DNA of 64,000 nucleotides from Aspidapion aeneum (taxonomy: Eukaryota; Arthropoda; Insecta; Coleoptera; Brentidae): positions 15,384,087 to 15,448,086 of the forward strand of contig OY755038.1 of NCBI GenBank assembly GCA_963576565.1, in the 5' to 3' direction. The first letter of the stretch is position 1, and each line of letters begins with the position of its first letter. A program made the position numbers and the translations under genes. Of this stretch, positions 1 to 13,600 are shown one piece after another. Under the pieces are notes generated by a model. It was not told the DNA's origin. It did not search any database and saw nothing but the letters and a program-made list of their open reading frames with translations.

Positions 1-390
1 CGTAAATCTGGTTGCTCCGTACATTTTGATCGACGAAACAGATTAATCTGAGATTATGACGTATGTTGTGTATTTGTTTTGTTTACAAAAATAATTTTTT
101 TTATGTAAAAAGATTGAAATCGAATTATTTGATGTTGAAGACAACAAATTATATAAATTTCCGACATCACAGGAAAATTTTGTCAAAATTATAGCTGGAC
201 GTGAGTTGCAATATGTACATAATATTTTTGGTTATATTTAAGGTTATACCATTTATAAAAATTTGATCAATTTGATCTGGATCGTTCGTTAATTCCAATT
301 TGCTCAGACTAATCTGTAATCACGTGACCAAAAATCAGTCACGTCTGAGATGCAAATACCGAACGCAGCTAAAGTAAAGTGACTTTGGTT
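1..390. other. No gene seen
   Basis: AT-rich sequence without a supportable exon, RNA gene or delimited element. Confidence 0.5.
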
Positions 391-808
391 CGGCTGCCTT
401 ATGGGCTAAGGTCACTCATCGTCAAGCAAGCTTTACAGGTAGCGAAGGCTAACTCTGATTTTCTATTTTTTGGTTATCATTTTTGACATGTTTTCCTCTG
501 TTTTGCATTGGCGGCTATGTTATTTTAAAAATGTGGTTTTAACACAGTCTAAAGATCTATTTAATAATGATACAGTTTCAAGATAGTTTGCAGCATAACT
601 TTTTAATTTTAATTACGTAAATATATATAGTTTAGGTACCTTCATACTGTGTAAAACAACATCTTCAAAATAAAACAGACCCGCCAATGCGAAACCGAGG
701 AAAACATGTCAAAAGTAATAACCAAAAAATAGAAAGCCTGACGTTAGCTTCGCTTCCTATAAAGCTTGCCTTTACGATGAGTGTCCTTATTATGAGCTGC
801 CTACGAGT
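391..808. repeat. Foldback (inverted-repeat) element
   Basis: An arm at about 391-515 is the imperfect reverse complement of about 680-808: the arm with GTCACTCATCGT...GCATTGGCGG pairs with CCGCCAATGC...GATGAGTG. The loop is about 165 bp. The two opposite-strand open frames here (60 and 94 codons) are consequences of the symmetry. Confidence 0.7.
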
Positions 809-948
809 GCCCTTTGATTTCCGCCAAATTATTAGCCTTTTGATTGGTAATGTCAAACACATGTTGTAGCCCCAACGTTTTTCTACTTCTACACAGGTTA
901 AATACAGAATTTGAAGGTTCATTGAACCTGACTGGCCAACTGTAATCA

Positions 949-1481
949 TACCTTCAAAACAATCTCTTGACCCAAGGTCTGTCGAGGATAGGTTGCCTGG
1001 TAACTCTTTGGTCGAAGCGGGGTAAGAGGTGACGGCGCGTCATTTGTTTTTAAGTATTTTTAATCTTCGATGGTTTATTTTTTTCATTTTTGGTATTTTT
1101 TCGGACTATATTTATTTAAAATCCATAAATACTTCTTTTAGTTTACTTATACTTTCTACTTGTAGTAATTTTAACCGACTTAAAAAGCTAAAAGCTTCCC
1201 AAGACATTGTGCATTTGGGATATTTGGTATAAGGTGAGTTATATTTGGGTTAGTTGATGTATTTTACGAAAATTGTTATAAGAGACACTTTAAGAAAAAT
1301 AACAAAACATATTTACATTTAAATCAATAAAGGAACACCAGTAACTTGTAGATTTCCTACTATATTATTTAAATGGGCACTCCGGGTGACGTAATTCCCG
1401 CGTTCAACAACTGGCCCTGATTGGTCAGAAAGTTACCAGCTAACCTATCCGCTACAGACCTTGCTCTTGACCCAATCTCCC
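949..1481. repeat. Foldback element with divergent arms
   Basis: About 955-1030 (CTCTTGACCCAAGGTCTGTC, GATAGGTT, CTGGTAACT) pairs imperfectly with 1381-1478, read in reverse. No transposase is visible. The 1482-1936 stretch next to it is plain AT-rich DNA. Confidence 0.6.
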
Positions 1482-1936
1482 TACTTAAATATAGGTCAAC
1501 AAACTTACTTAAATTATTCTAAAAGGTTTCCCCCTTTAGTTAAAAATTATTTAGTAGAACTTTTTCAAAATCTCACGTTTTATACCCAAAAACCGCTCTG
1601 TTTCGTTTTCTTTGTTGCACTCTGTATATAGCATGCGGACTAATCTCTATTTAAATTGCTCTAATTAAATGTTTTAAAAATTAATGTCTATTTTTATTAC
1701 TTTGTTGCTAAATGAAATTTATATAATATGTATATTTCTGAGATTCTATGTTATTGATATAAAATAAAAAATATACAATATTTGAAAAAAAAATCAATAA
1801 CCTCTTAGTTTAAACAGTTATTTGAACAGTTCCTTCCTTTTTGTCCCTTATTTACTGCAAGAAAAATACTTATACTTTCTTATTATGATTAGCCTATTTA
1901 GTTAAAATCGGAGGAGAATTTTAGGGAAAGCCTAGC

Positions 1937-2534
1937 CAGGGCTATCAAAATGGACGGGCCATGATCGTTTGTTGACGTCACATCCGGGGCTGATTTTTTG
2001 TTTGATAGTCACGTTACAACACAGCTGATTGTCTTTAAAATATTGAAGTTGGAATGACGGTTCATGAATATTTGATTTTTTTAAAAATAAAGCCGTTCTT
2101 GAGATTGTTTTTACATTATTCTGGCAGAACAATTTTTTTTAAATGTATAGTAATCCTTAATTTTTCATAGCCGCTTCATTAGCTCACACAAAAATTAAGT
2201 TTAAAGCGGAAGCGAATGTGACAATCACAGATGACAAAGTCAAATACATGTCAAATATAACAGTTGGCATGTGGTACATGGCGGGTAATTTGAATTCAAA
2301 ATAGGGAATGCTAAATTTTAACCTTTTAATCATGTTGCTTCCTTACAAATCTTTGGTGGAATATCGGGATGGTGTCTGAGAATATTTCACTGAAATTTTG
2401 CGGAAATCTGTAGTGCCATTTTGAAAATATCATAAAAAAACGTCTGACCTCCCATAAGACCCAATGTAAAATTCAGCCCCGGGAGAACAGCTGATTTTTC
2501 AGGGTCGTGGCCTCTATTTTTGTGTTGGCCTTGG
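1937..2534 (+). mobile_element. CAGGG...CCTTGG element, copy A
   Basis: 598 bp, starting CAGGGCTATCAAAATGGACG and ending GTGTTGGCCTTGG, flanked by the 6-bp duplication CCTAGC (1931-1936 and 2535-2540). No coding capacity. Same ends and internal sequence as 8905-9794 and 27782-28393. The 6-bp TSD with CAGGG ends suggests a hAT-related or other DNA transposon; the superfamily is not settled. Confidence 0.85.
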
Positions 2535-2540
2535 CCTAGC

Positions 2541-3526
2541 AAGAAAATGGCCTACTGAAAGATTCCCACGCTGTGTGCAATGATTCTGCAGCGCTGTCAT
2601 CGAAAAGCTGCCTACTTTCCTCCTACGTCTATGGGCCAATGTCACGTACTTAACTGTTCAGAAAAAGGGCCTCTAAAAATGACTGCTACAAGCGTGGCGG
2701 TCTGTTGAATTTTAAATAAACCCCAACCATAGATTATTGAATTTTAAACGGATTGGATTTGCCCAAAGTTAAGGCGGCAAATCCAAAATGGCCGTCGTCC
2801 CGTTTCCGTTTAACCATTGACCATTTCGTTCTCTGGTTTAGAAATGTCAAGTTCTTGTCAACCGCTGTTTTTGTTTATTTGTGTTTATGCCTGTGTTTTT
2901 AATTAAATTTGGGATAAAATCTAATTGTCAAAAACTGTTAAAGGTCTCTCTTTTTATTAAAGTAGAGAAAGTCAAAGTCAAAGTCTAGCGAGTTTGGTTA
3001 GGCTGTCTAAACCAATTTTTCGCTTTTTTAATGCCAATGTCAAATGCATGATGTACAGTTCATAACATTATTTTTGAGACAACTTTTGACAACTTTTTTT
3101 CGTTGCCCCATGCTATTTGTTATGGTACACAGCTGATTACTGTCAAAAATTTATCTCAAAAATTATGATATGGAGTTTATACGCACTCTTTTTATTTTGG
3201 TTAGTTGTGGAATTCAATCTCCAGCTGTTTATTAAAGCTACTGATAATGAGTGCCGCGCTCTCAGTGCGATCCCTTCTCTAAGCTTAAAAGCATTATCAG
3301 TTACCTTAGAAGCGGCTACGTCAAGTCAATAAGATCTCTTAAACATCTCTAGTATCAAAAGTTCCAAAAACCATTTTTTTTTTCATTTGAATTGAAAATA
3401 AAAATTAACCCCAATTTTGACAACGTCAAATCACAGCATTGACAAATTGTCAACATCTTTTGAAAGCAGTCCCTTTCAACTTTTATTAAAAGCGTCTTCT
3501 TGTTTAATCCAAGCCCTACGTTGGGG
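2541..3526. repeat. Mixed repeat sequence without a gene
   Basis: Contains fragments repeated elsewhere in the window: a small hairpin at about 3235-3310 (CTACTGATAATGAGTGCC... TTATCAGTTACC), also seen near 4046 and 8718, and the 'TTTGAAAGCAGTCCCTTTCA' unit (about 3455-3526) also at 4335, 7510 and 8800. The short open frames lack any recognisable protein. Confidence 0.5.
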
Positions 3527-4045
3527 CAGGGCTATCAAAATGGACGGGCCACGATCCTCCACTTTGTTGACGTCACATCAAATGCTGAATTTTTTTTGAT
3601 GGTCACATCACGACACGCTGATTGTCTTCAAAATGTTGAAGTTGGAATGACGGTTCATGAATTTTTCAATTTTTTAAAAAATAAAGCCGGTTTTGAGATT
3701 GTTTTTACTATATTCTTGCAGAACAATTTGTTTTAATGTATAGTAATCCTTAATTTTTCAGAGCCGCTTCATTAGCTCACACTAAAATTAAATTTTAAGC
3801 AGAAGTGAATGTGACAAACACAGATGACAAAGTCAAATACGGCATGCGGTACATGGCAGGTAATTTGAATTGAAAATAAGGAATGCTAAATCTTGAAGTT
3901 TAACCTTTTAATCATCTTGCATCCATACAAACGTTTGATGGAATATCGGGATGGTGTCTGAGAATATTTTACTGAAATTTTGCGGAAATCTGTAGTGCCA
4001 TTTTAAAAATGTAATAAAAAAACTTCTGACCTCTCATAAGACCCA
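3527..4045 (+). mobile_element. CAGGG element, copy B, 3-prime truncated
   Basis: Begins CAGGGCTATCAAAATGGACG and follows copy A to the CTCATAAGACCCAATG point, then passes into the short GTGCCGCGC hairpin repeat. The CCTTGG end is missing and no TSD can be assigned. Confidence 0.75.
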
Positions 4046-4430
4046 ATGATAATTAGTGCCGCGCCCTTAGCGCGATCTCCTCTATAAGCTAAAAAGCACC
4101 CATTATCAGTTACCTTAGAATAAATGATAAATACATTTTTATCTGTTTAAAAAAATGTCAAGTAAGTGGCTATGTCAACTCAATAAGATGTCTTAATGGC
4201 TTTGTCTTGCAAAATATCCAAAATAAAAAGAATTTTCTTAAATTTACATCAAATAAAAAAATTTATCCCAATTTCGACGTCAAATCAGGGTACTGACCGC
4301 AGCCAACGTGGGCTGCGGTATTGACAAATTGTCAACGTCATTTAAAAGCAGTTCCTTTCAAATTTTATTAAAAGCATCTACTTTTTTAATCCAAGCCATA
4401 CGTTTGGGTTCAATTGAATCTAATGCGAAA
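4046..4430. repeat. Repeat fragments downstream of the P450 stop
   Basis: Hairpin-type fragment (about 4046-4125), a short stem-loop CCGCAGCC...GGGCTGCGG (4297-4321), and a further copy of the 'AAAAGCAGTTCCTTTCAAAT' unit (4340-4400). The last supplies the only AATAAA close to the P450 stop. Confidence 0.5.
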
Positions 4431-4514
4431 CGCTTGTAGCAGTCATTTTCTAATAATAGTTTTAATACGCTTTTGAAATACGTGTCCAAAGACTTACTTT
4501 AAAACATTTAAATA

Positions 4515-4628
4515 CTAGTTTCGAACTTCTTCAACCCTTAATTTCAGCGGGTCTTTGATTCCGTATAATAAGGTTATGCCAAACTCAGCATCTTTATGCG
4601 GCCAACTGATCTTGAAATTTCTTATAAT
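4515..4628 (-). CDS. P450 exon 11 (terminal exon)
   Basis: Residues 510-546 and stop TAG (4517-4515). Begins [17 protein letters not shown], the L-helix end and beta-3/4 strands; 'RNFKI' after the L-helix is usual in this clan. The acceptor is gtttgtttcag. Confidence 0.9.
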   Translation of the reverse strand: MIRNFKISWPHKDAEFGITLLYGIKDPLKLRVEEVRN

Positions 4629-7600
4629 CTGAAACAAACAATACACGATCTTATTTACCTACAGGGTTTCTCAAATAAAAGTAAAGAAACGGTAAGAGAA
4701 ATAACTTTGATCTGATTAATCTTTTTCCAATACTATTTACTATTTATATAGCTATAACAAATATAAAAGCAGATAAAATAATAGGGACCTTTTGCACGCC
4801 CTCCTTTAGCTAACTTTATTTTTTATAAATGCGACATTAAATGACAGATGCCATGTGATATTTAGAAGCTCAATTTTATTTATTTATTTATCCTTTATTT
4901 ATCTGTCAACATTTTTGTGGTCTGTAGGTAAAATTAATTAAGGAGTTCCGAAAACAATTAGGGAAAGCTGAAAGATCAATCAGTAAAAAACCGCCAGGAA
5001 AATATAGGATTAGGTCTGTGTACTTCTTAATTTTTTTACGCACTTCGCAGAACATGGATGTTTTTTGGTTAGTTGATGAACACTGTTGCCAAACAACACA
5101 TACCTACCAGGTTTTCGTAAAATTAAACCTGCAGTACCACGCATTGGTAGCTCTTGAAATAATCGTCTTGTATCAAAAATATTAAAATTTACATTACATT
5201 ACATTTTGTCATAAATGCGCGCCAGCACTGTCTTTAAATAAAGCAACTAGTAGCCTGCGTTATTCGAACACAAGTAAAGTCAAACACTATCCTTCAGTAG
5301 AGGGTAAGGTTCAAACCAAGTAACTGTTCATGCCTCAAATAAAAGATAAGAAAAAATATATAAAGAGTTTAAGAACGATAGTAGAAGAACAATCGAAACG
5401 TCGCACTAGTGTTGTTTGTCAAAAAGATAAGTTTTTTAAATTTTGTTAGGGAAATATTTAATATTTAAATATATAGTCAATTTTTATTGGAAATTAAGAT
5501 TAAGACAAATAACAACAAATGTATAAGGTAGCATAATATTAAACTTAAATAAATTTATCGTACCTTGGAGAGTCCAACTTCCAATTCCAAGTTAGCCAGT
5601 CTTTTTCCAATACAGGATCGTGGTCCAAAGCCAAAGGGCAGTGAAACGAAGGGATGTACATTTTTCGCAGAGTACTCATCATCGATATCTCTTAACCACC
5701 TTTCTGGAATAAACTTTTTAGCATCTTTGAAGTGCGCTTCGTCATGACTCAGAAGCAAGTTTATGGATATTAGGTCTGTCTGAAAATTATAAAAAGAAGA
5801 GTTCAGAAGATCTTGAAATTTACTTACTTATGGCTAATTCTTTTGGGAAATAAATTTAGAAAAAACAACTTTTTGAAAACAAGCTTTTATAAAATGGACT
5901 AAAAAGCATAAAATAATATTTTGAGTGTTCTGATATCATAATAATAAAAGCGATGGGCGTATTAAAGGAAATTTACCCGTTTTTGTTTTAGCCTTGTTAA
6001 CTCGAAGTTTAGTCAAAATTCATTATATTATAGCAGAGAAATGTAAGGGTACAATTTAACCCAACCCAATCCTACCCTACTCAAGCTACTCTTACATTTT
6101 TCTGATGTGGATGGACATTATTACGCCTGCTTCATATTAGGCAGATCATCCGCGACCGGCTCTGTGTCGATTTATTTTGTCACATTGAAAAAGAAGAGTG
6201 GGCCCATCATCGGTTGTAGACGATCCACCAAATGCGCATGGAAAGGCATTTACCTAACATTACATACGCCCATCGCTTTTATTATTATGATATCAGAACA
6301 CTCAAAATATTATTTTATGCTTTTTAGTCCATTTTATAAAAGCTTGTTTTCAAAAAGTTGTTTTTTTTTTAATTTATTTTTTAATTTTTAGATTTGTCTT
6401 TAGTCTATGCATTTCAGCTTGCGCATCGATATTGCAGGGAGTCTTTCCTGTCAATTTTAAAATATGTAATTTTTCGATGAGAAGGCCGTCCAACAAAGGC
6501 GACATATGCTAAAACTGTCGTTATTATTATGAGCATTATACGCAAGGATTAATTAATTTTGGTCGAGATCGAACAAACTAAAGCCTTACCTCTTCTACGC
6601 CCCCCCCTTTTTAGTGAGAAAGCATGTGAATTTTGAAATCAATCAGATACCTACGTGGAAGTCAGTTGAAAGTAATCAGAAAAAATCGTCATTAAATCGT
6701 CCATTTTGAATCCGCCATATTGAATTTTTGTAATCTGATCAAAAATTCGTAATCCTCATCCTTAAAAACCCCTAGATAACAATTTTGGTGGAAATCCAAC
6801 AAACTAAAATTTTACCCCCTCTCCGCCCACCAGGTTAGGGGTGTGGTAGGCAGTCAGTTATACCACATTATTGAATTGTCATCGGAACTATAACGGTATG
6901 CGAAATTTGAAGTCAATCGGATACGTGGAAGTCAGTTGAAAGTAATCAGAAAAACTTGACATTAAATCGTTCAATTTGAATTATGGTGAATTTTTATAAT
7001 CTGATCAAAAATTCGTAATTCTCATACCCAAAAACAAACTAAAGTTTTACCCCCTCTCCACCCCCCACGTTAGGGGGGAGGTAGGTACCGGATGAAACCA
7101 TATTATTGTATTGTCATCGGAACTAACACGCTATGCGAAATTTGAAGTTAATCGGATGTTTGGAAGTTCTTCAAAAATGAGTTGCAAGATTTGATTACAT
7201 ACATACCCACATACATACATACATACAGATGAAGTTAAATAAAAGCTTGTAAAAAAAAAAGAGCAACAATGGTGCGCCACTGGTGCAATTTTCGTATTCG
7301 TTTAGAGAAACTAGTGCAATTTTTTGTATTCTTTTGTGCAACTGACAAGCCCAGTGTGGCATTCGAGCTCGTGTTGTAGGTGCACTAGTGTATTTTCGTA
7401 TTCTTTTAAAACTGCACTGGGGCAATTTTTTGACAGCAACAAAACAGCGTCAGTGGATAACGAGGGGCGTACAAACGTTGTCAAAAGAATTCGCTATCTG
7501 GGCTCACATTTGTTTGAAAGCAGTCCCTTTCAAATTTTATTAAAAGCGTCTACTTTTTTATCCAAGCCATACGTTTGGGTTCAATTGAATCCAATATGGC

Positions 7601-10600
7601 GAAATGATTGTAGCAGGCATTTTCCATAAATTGTTTTAACAAGGGAAGATACATAGGGAGTTACTATATCTCTAAATCCCTACCACCCTATCTATAGGAT
7701 AATGACAATGGATTGACCAAGGTAGGTTGAGTCGCAATAAATATACTATTACAGTACAAGTTGCTAACACATTTTATTAATTCACAGATTTTTCTTTTAT
7801 ACAAAAATCTTACATCTAAACGTGATCTTTGAAGTTAGGAATTTTATTTTTTATAGTAAACCTTGCATCGAGTTTGCGGCAAGGTGTGTTTAACTTTTTA
7901 TAGTAAACTGAATCTGTTCTTTCAAATGGGCATCACGGCCTTTCTTGCCGCAAGAGCGCTGGTAGGTGGTCTCGCCACAGCAGCCTAAATGACATTATTA
8001 AAAGGGCACTTGTTTCCGCAGGCGTTCCAGCTATCCTAGAGCCTTCAGGAATTTGCAGGAATGATGGAAAAAGAGCTGATGGTCTAACCTTAGACGCCAC
8101 TTGCTCCGATACTATGGCTAATTCATACATAAATTTAACATAAAAAAAAGCGGGAGAAGCGGCAAAAATAAGGGAACAAATTAAAATAAACAAATATTCA
8201 GAATTATCTCAAAATTATATTTTTGTTCCTTTTTCTGTAGAGACTTTTGGACCTTGGGGGGAAAAAGCTAAAAATTTTGTCAAAGAACTTGGTGCCAAAA
8301 TCGGATGTAAGTCCCACGAACCTAGATCAACCTCATTTTTGATTCAGAGGTTAAGCCTTGCCATTCAAAGGGGAAATGCAGTTTCAGTCATAGGAACCAT
8401 TCCCGACATGCAGCAGTTGGACGAAATTTTCACTCTTTAAATGTGTGCTTGGGGATGTATGCTTGCGTGTGTGAGTTTAGAGTTTAACTTTTATTATATT
8501 TTTATTGTTTATTTCTTGTTTTATACCTATTTAATGTTAAAAAATTTAATAAGTTTATATAAAATAAAAAATCTATACTTAATATGAAAAATCTTTAAAA
8601 AATTTAAAATGGTAAAAATGACTAAACTGTCGTTTAGAAAACAAGTCTTAGCAATTATCTTAAGTTGACGTAGAAGCTTACTTGGCATTTTATGAAACAA
8701 ATAAAAGGTATTTATCTAAGGTTACTGATAATGGGTGTTTTTAAGCTTGATGGTGCTGAGAGCGCAGAACCCGTTATCAGTAGCTTTAATTTATCCAACC
8801 CATACGTTGGGGTTCATTTGAAATCCAACATGGCTGCCAGCTTGTTGCAGTCATTTTTAGACGCCTTTTCCCAGTTCAGATTTATATAAATACGTAACTT
8901 ACCCCAGGGCTATCAAAACGGACGGGCCACGATCCTCCACTTTGTTGACGTCACATCCGGGGCTGATTTTTTTTTGATGGCCACGTTACGACACAGCTGA
9001 TTGTCATTAAAATATTGAAGTTTGAATGACGGTTCATGAATATTTGATTTTTTTTTAAATAAAGCCGGTTTTGAGATTGTTTTTACTATATTCTTTTAGA
9101 ACAATTTTTTTTAAATGTATAGTAAGCCCTAATTTTTCATAGCCGCTTCATTAGCTCACACAAAAATTAAGTTTAAAGCAGAAGCGAATGTGACATATGA
9201 CAAAGTCAAATACATGTCAAATATAACAGTTGGCATGTGGTACATGGCGGGTAATTTGAAATCAAAATAAGGAATGCTAAATCTTGAAGATTTTAACCTT
9301 TTAATCATGTTGCTTTCTTACAAACCTTTGGTGGAATATCGGGATGGTGTCTGAGAATATTTCACTGAAATTTTGCGGAAATCTGTAGTGCCATTTTGAA
9401 AATATCATAAAAAAACGTCTGACCTCCCATAAGACCCAATGTAAAATTCAGCCCCGGGAGAACAGCTGATTTTTTCAGGGTCGTGGCCTGTATTTTTGTG
9501 TTGGCCTTGGTCAAATATAACAATTGGCATGTGGTACATGGCGGGTAATTTGAATTCAAAATAAAGAATGCTAAATCTTGAAGATTTTAACCTTTTAGTC
9601 ATGTTGATTCCTCACAAAACTTTGGTGGAATATCGGAATGGTGTCTGAGAATATTTCACTGAAATTTCGCGGAAATCTGTAGTACCATTTTGAAAATATC
9701 AAAAAAAAACGTCTGACCTCCCATATAAAATTCAGCCCCCGGAGAACAGCTGATTTTTTGAGGGTTGTGTTCTCTATTTTTGTGTTGGCCTTGCTTACCC
9801 CAATGGCAAAAAGGGCCTATTCTGGCCTACTTGTCAGACCTGCGGGTCAACCCCCCCACTACTACTACTACTTACCCCTTTTGGAATTTGATACCCTCCG
9901 ATAACCATGTCTTTAATTGACGTCCTCAGGTTTCCAATGGCGACTGGAGCCATCCTGGTAACTTCTTTTATAACAGCCTTTAGGTAGGGGGCCTGCAGGA
10001 TGATGTTTTTTGTCACCGGAGAGTTTTTATGTGGCAGATATTGTCGGAGTTCTTCACGTAGCTTTTCTTGCTTGTCAGGATTTTTGGCCAGGTAGTAGAG
10101 TGCTACCGCCATTGTTCTTCCTGTCTAAAATTTAGTTCAGTTTAAATCAAACTTTGTTAGTGACACTTGGGTTTTTAGAACCCCAATTAATACCATTAAG
10201 ACACCGTAGCATGATAGTTCCAAAACCACTGAACCGATTTTCATAAAATTTTCAGGTAAAATATGTTTGACACTTTTACGGGCTAATTAGATTTTGGTCA
10301 AAATCCATTAATGCTTATAATAGTTTTTTGACAATTAAAAACATGCTAACTTTTTAACGGAACATCGTATCAATATACAGTTTTCGGAATATAGTAGAAT
10401 ACATTTCGCCTAATTTGTGTTATAACCAAAAACTTCGTAAGAGCTTTAGTTTCTGAGATATTTACAAAAAACTGTTTTGCCATTTATTTATCTTTCTAGA
10501 GCAATGATGCACTTTTTGTTTTAATTACAAAAAGAACATTTTTAAACAAAAATCGATACAATAAGTAAAGTTATGCATAGCTGATAGTTTTAAGGTAAAA

Positions 10601-13600
10601 CTGTTTAAATGGTAATAACAATACTCCTTTCTTTTTAACCAAAATCTAATGCCAACAACAGGCTTTTGTTGGCTCATATTGGGTTAAAATCATTTTGAGG
10701 TGTTCTTTTTGATTTATCGTGTATTCAAACAGACAGTTATTTTATTCGCCGATTTCGGTGTTTAAGGACCTAAAACTCACATTTAATAAAAGTAAAAAAT
10801 TAAATTTTCACGTTTAATAGTCTATAGTATAGTGGGCTAAAAAACAAGTCATGTAATAATTCTCGCCCTAAACAAATAATTCAGTTTTTGTCCGCCCTTT
10901 GACGAGAGCTTCGTAGGTAACGGACCACTTGCGCCTGTAGTAATTTATCAAGTTGATTTTTGGCAACGCTGAAACGCTTTCGACGGGAATCGGACGTATC
11001 GCGGTCTCTCATTAACACATGCTATAATCTATCTGTTTTTTATCCTCTTATGGAAATTAGGTCCCTAAATGTGGACTTGTTCACGCGGTAAATGTACGTG
11101 ATCAAGGGTCTCTAGTATGCATTTCTAATTGTGTTCGCTGGCAGAATTGCAATCCGACACGCGTGCTAGGCATATGGGAATCAATTTGTATTCATTGGTG
11201 CTTGCAAGCTGCAAACTCTGCGGCACGTGCTGGCGGCCGTGCGATCGGTATCGGGAATAATCTCGATCGAGATCTTTGCGGCTATATCTGTCTCCTATAT
11301 TAGTACGAGTAAAAGAAAGATGAACATATAAAAGGTGCACTTTCTGCAATATCGACTTATATCCCTTGTCACTTTTATTATACAAAGGTTTATAATTGCA
11401 GACACATTACATTGTAGGAAGAATTCGTCACTTTTTTTATTTGTCGATTGTGAGTTTTCCATTTTGAATAAGAAAAATATCTTAAAAATGTTGAAAAACA
11501 TTTATTTTGTTTACAACAACATAACCTATTATCATAAAAACATCAATTACACATGCGCTAACCAAGAACGCACGCTGGCACGCAACACGATTAGAAAAAA
11601 AGACGCTAGCCCTACCAAGTCCACTTCCAATCCCTGACTTCGCATGTGTAGATCTACCAATATTATTTACCTCATGTATTAGAATAGATGTACAGGGTGA
11701 TTTTCACTTGAATGATTCTAACCACATGAAAATAGAAAGTTTCAAAAACCTAACCTAACGAAACCTAATCAGATCTAACCGAACCGAACCAAAGCAAACT
11801 AAACCAATATTTAAAAAAAAAAAACTTTCCTGACTTCCTACCCGGGATCCTAGAGGATGTGAATCCGAACCGGACCGTACCGAACCGAACCTATCCAAAC
11901 CTAACCCTACCTAACTAAACCTAATTAGCAGTACGTGTTGTAGTTTAGTTTGGTTAGGTTAGGTTTGGTTCAGTTTAGTTAGGTTCGGTTTGGTTCGGTT
12001 CGGATTCACATCCTCTAGGATCCTGGGCAGGAAGTCAGGAAAGTTTTTTTTTTGAAAAAAATTATTGGTTCAGTTTCCTTTGGTTCGGTTCGGTTAGATT
12101 TGATTAGGTTTCGTTAGGTTAGATTTTTGAAACTTTCTATTTTCATGTGGTTAGAATCATTCACGTATATAGCAAAGCAAACTAAACCAATATTTAAAAA
12201 AAAAACTTTCCTGACTTCCTACCCGGGATCCTAGAGGATGTGAATCCGAACCGGACCGTACCGAACCGAACCTATCCAAACCTAACCCTACCTAACTAAA
12301 CCTAATTAGCAGTACGTGTTGTAGTTTAGTTTGGTTAGGTTAGGTTTGGTTCAGTTTAGTTAGGTTCGGTTTGGTTCGGTTCGGATTCACATCCTCTAGG
12401 ATCCTGGGCAGGAAGTCAGGAAAGTTTTTTTTTTGAAAAAAATTATTGGTTCAGTTTCCTTTGGTTCGGTTCGGTTAGATTTGATTAAGTTTCGTTAGGT
12501 TAGGTTTTTGAAACTTTTTATTTTCATGTGGTTAGAATCATTCAAGTGAAAATCACCCTGTATTCATCTATTCTAATACATGAGGTAAATAATATTGGTA
12601 GATCTGCGCATGCGAAGTCAGGGATTGAAAGAGGACTTGGTAGCGCTAGCGTCTTGTATTAGAAATGGCCTAGTCCGTGACGACTTCCGTGCTGGAGTTC
12701 CTGTCGGCCCGCAAACACGATTAGAAATGTAGCTTAAGACCATAGACGTATTGAGTTGACTGTTTTAGCAATAATTGATAGTTACTTACTGTATCCACTC
12801 CAGCAATTGTCAGATCAGTTGCCATGGCTACTGCTACTTTTTTGTCGTGGTTCATCAGTCTTTCCAAAACACTCTGTTCATGCTCTGGTAAATCGATTTT
12901 TCTATTTTTGACCTCTTCAAGACATTCTTCGATGTATTTTTGATTTGTACTGAAAATTACCACAAAAATTTTGATTCAGTTTACCCTTGCCAGCAATAAA
13001 TTGAAGTACCTAAATATAAGTTTCTGGCGAAAGGAACTATAATTATAGAAAATACAAACGCAGCTTGATTCTTCAATTTTCAGTAAAGTTTTCCAGAGTT
13101 CTATTATGATTAAAAATGAGCAGTAACATTTTGTCCAGGTATGTATGATGTATGTATAAGAAATCAAAAGAAAATGATTATTGAGTTACTTACTACGTCA
13201 AAAAATCTAAAATCTTAACATAGTTCCTCCAAGTTTTTGTGGGGAAGAAGGGCCATAACGATGGCAAAACATCTAATTTGTACATATATTCGAACATCTT
13301 TATGCTGCTTGATATCATCTTTTGGCCTTCTTCTGAGCCTTCGCGTGACAAACAACCTAAAACCCCAAAAATTCAAGGCTTAGTTTTTCCTTAGTTTGTT
13401 CTGATTATTAATTACGTTTTATTATAAAGTTAGTTTTTTTATCCATCATTTAATTTCAGGCTCATGGGGAGGATAAATTCCCTTGATTTATAAGCGACTG
13501 ATTTAAGCTAGATAAAAATTGTGCACTTAAAGACAAATGAAACTCTTTAAACGTAAAGAAAAACTTAGATTTTGTGTAGACTCTAATACAGTTATAAACC

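Noticed and set aside
11750..12130. TTAGG-like motifs suggesting telomeric repeat
   Set aside because: Only short mixed AACCT/CCGAA runs within a foldback element; no (TTAGG)n array.
12653..12720. GC-richer stretch (GTGACGACTTCCGTGCTGGA) as a possible exon
   Set aside because: No phase-compatible splice sites for the P450, and the exons on both sides already join correctly.
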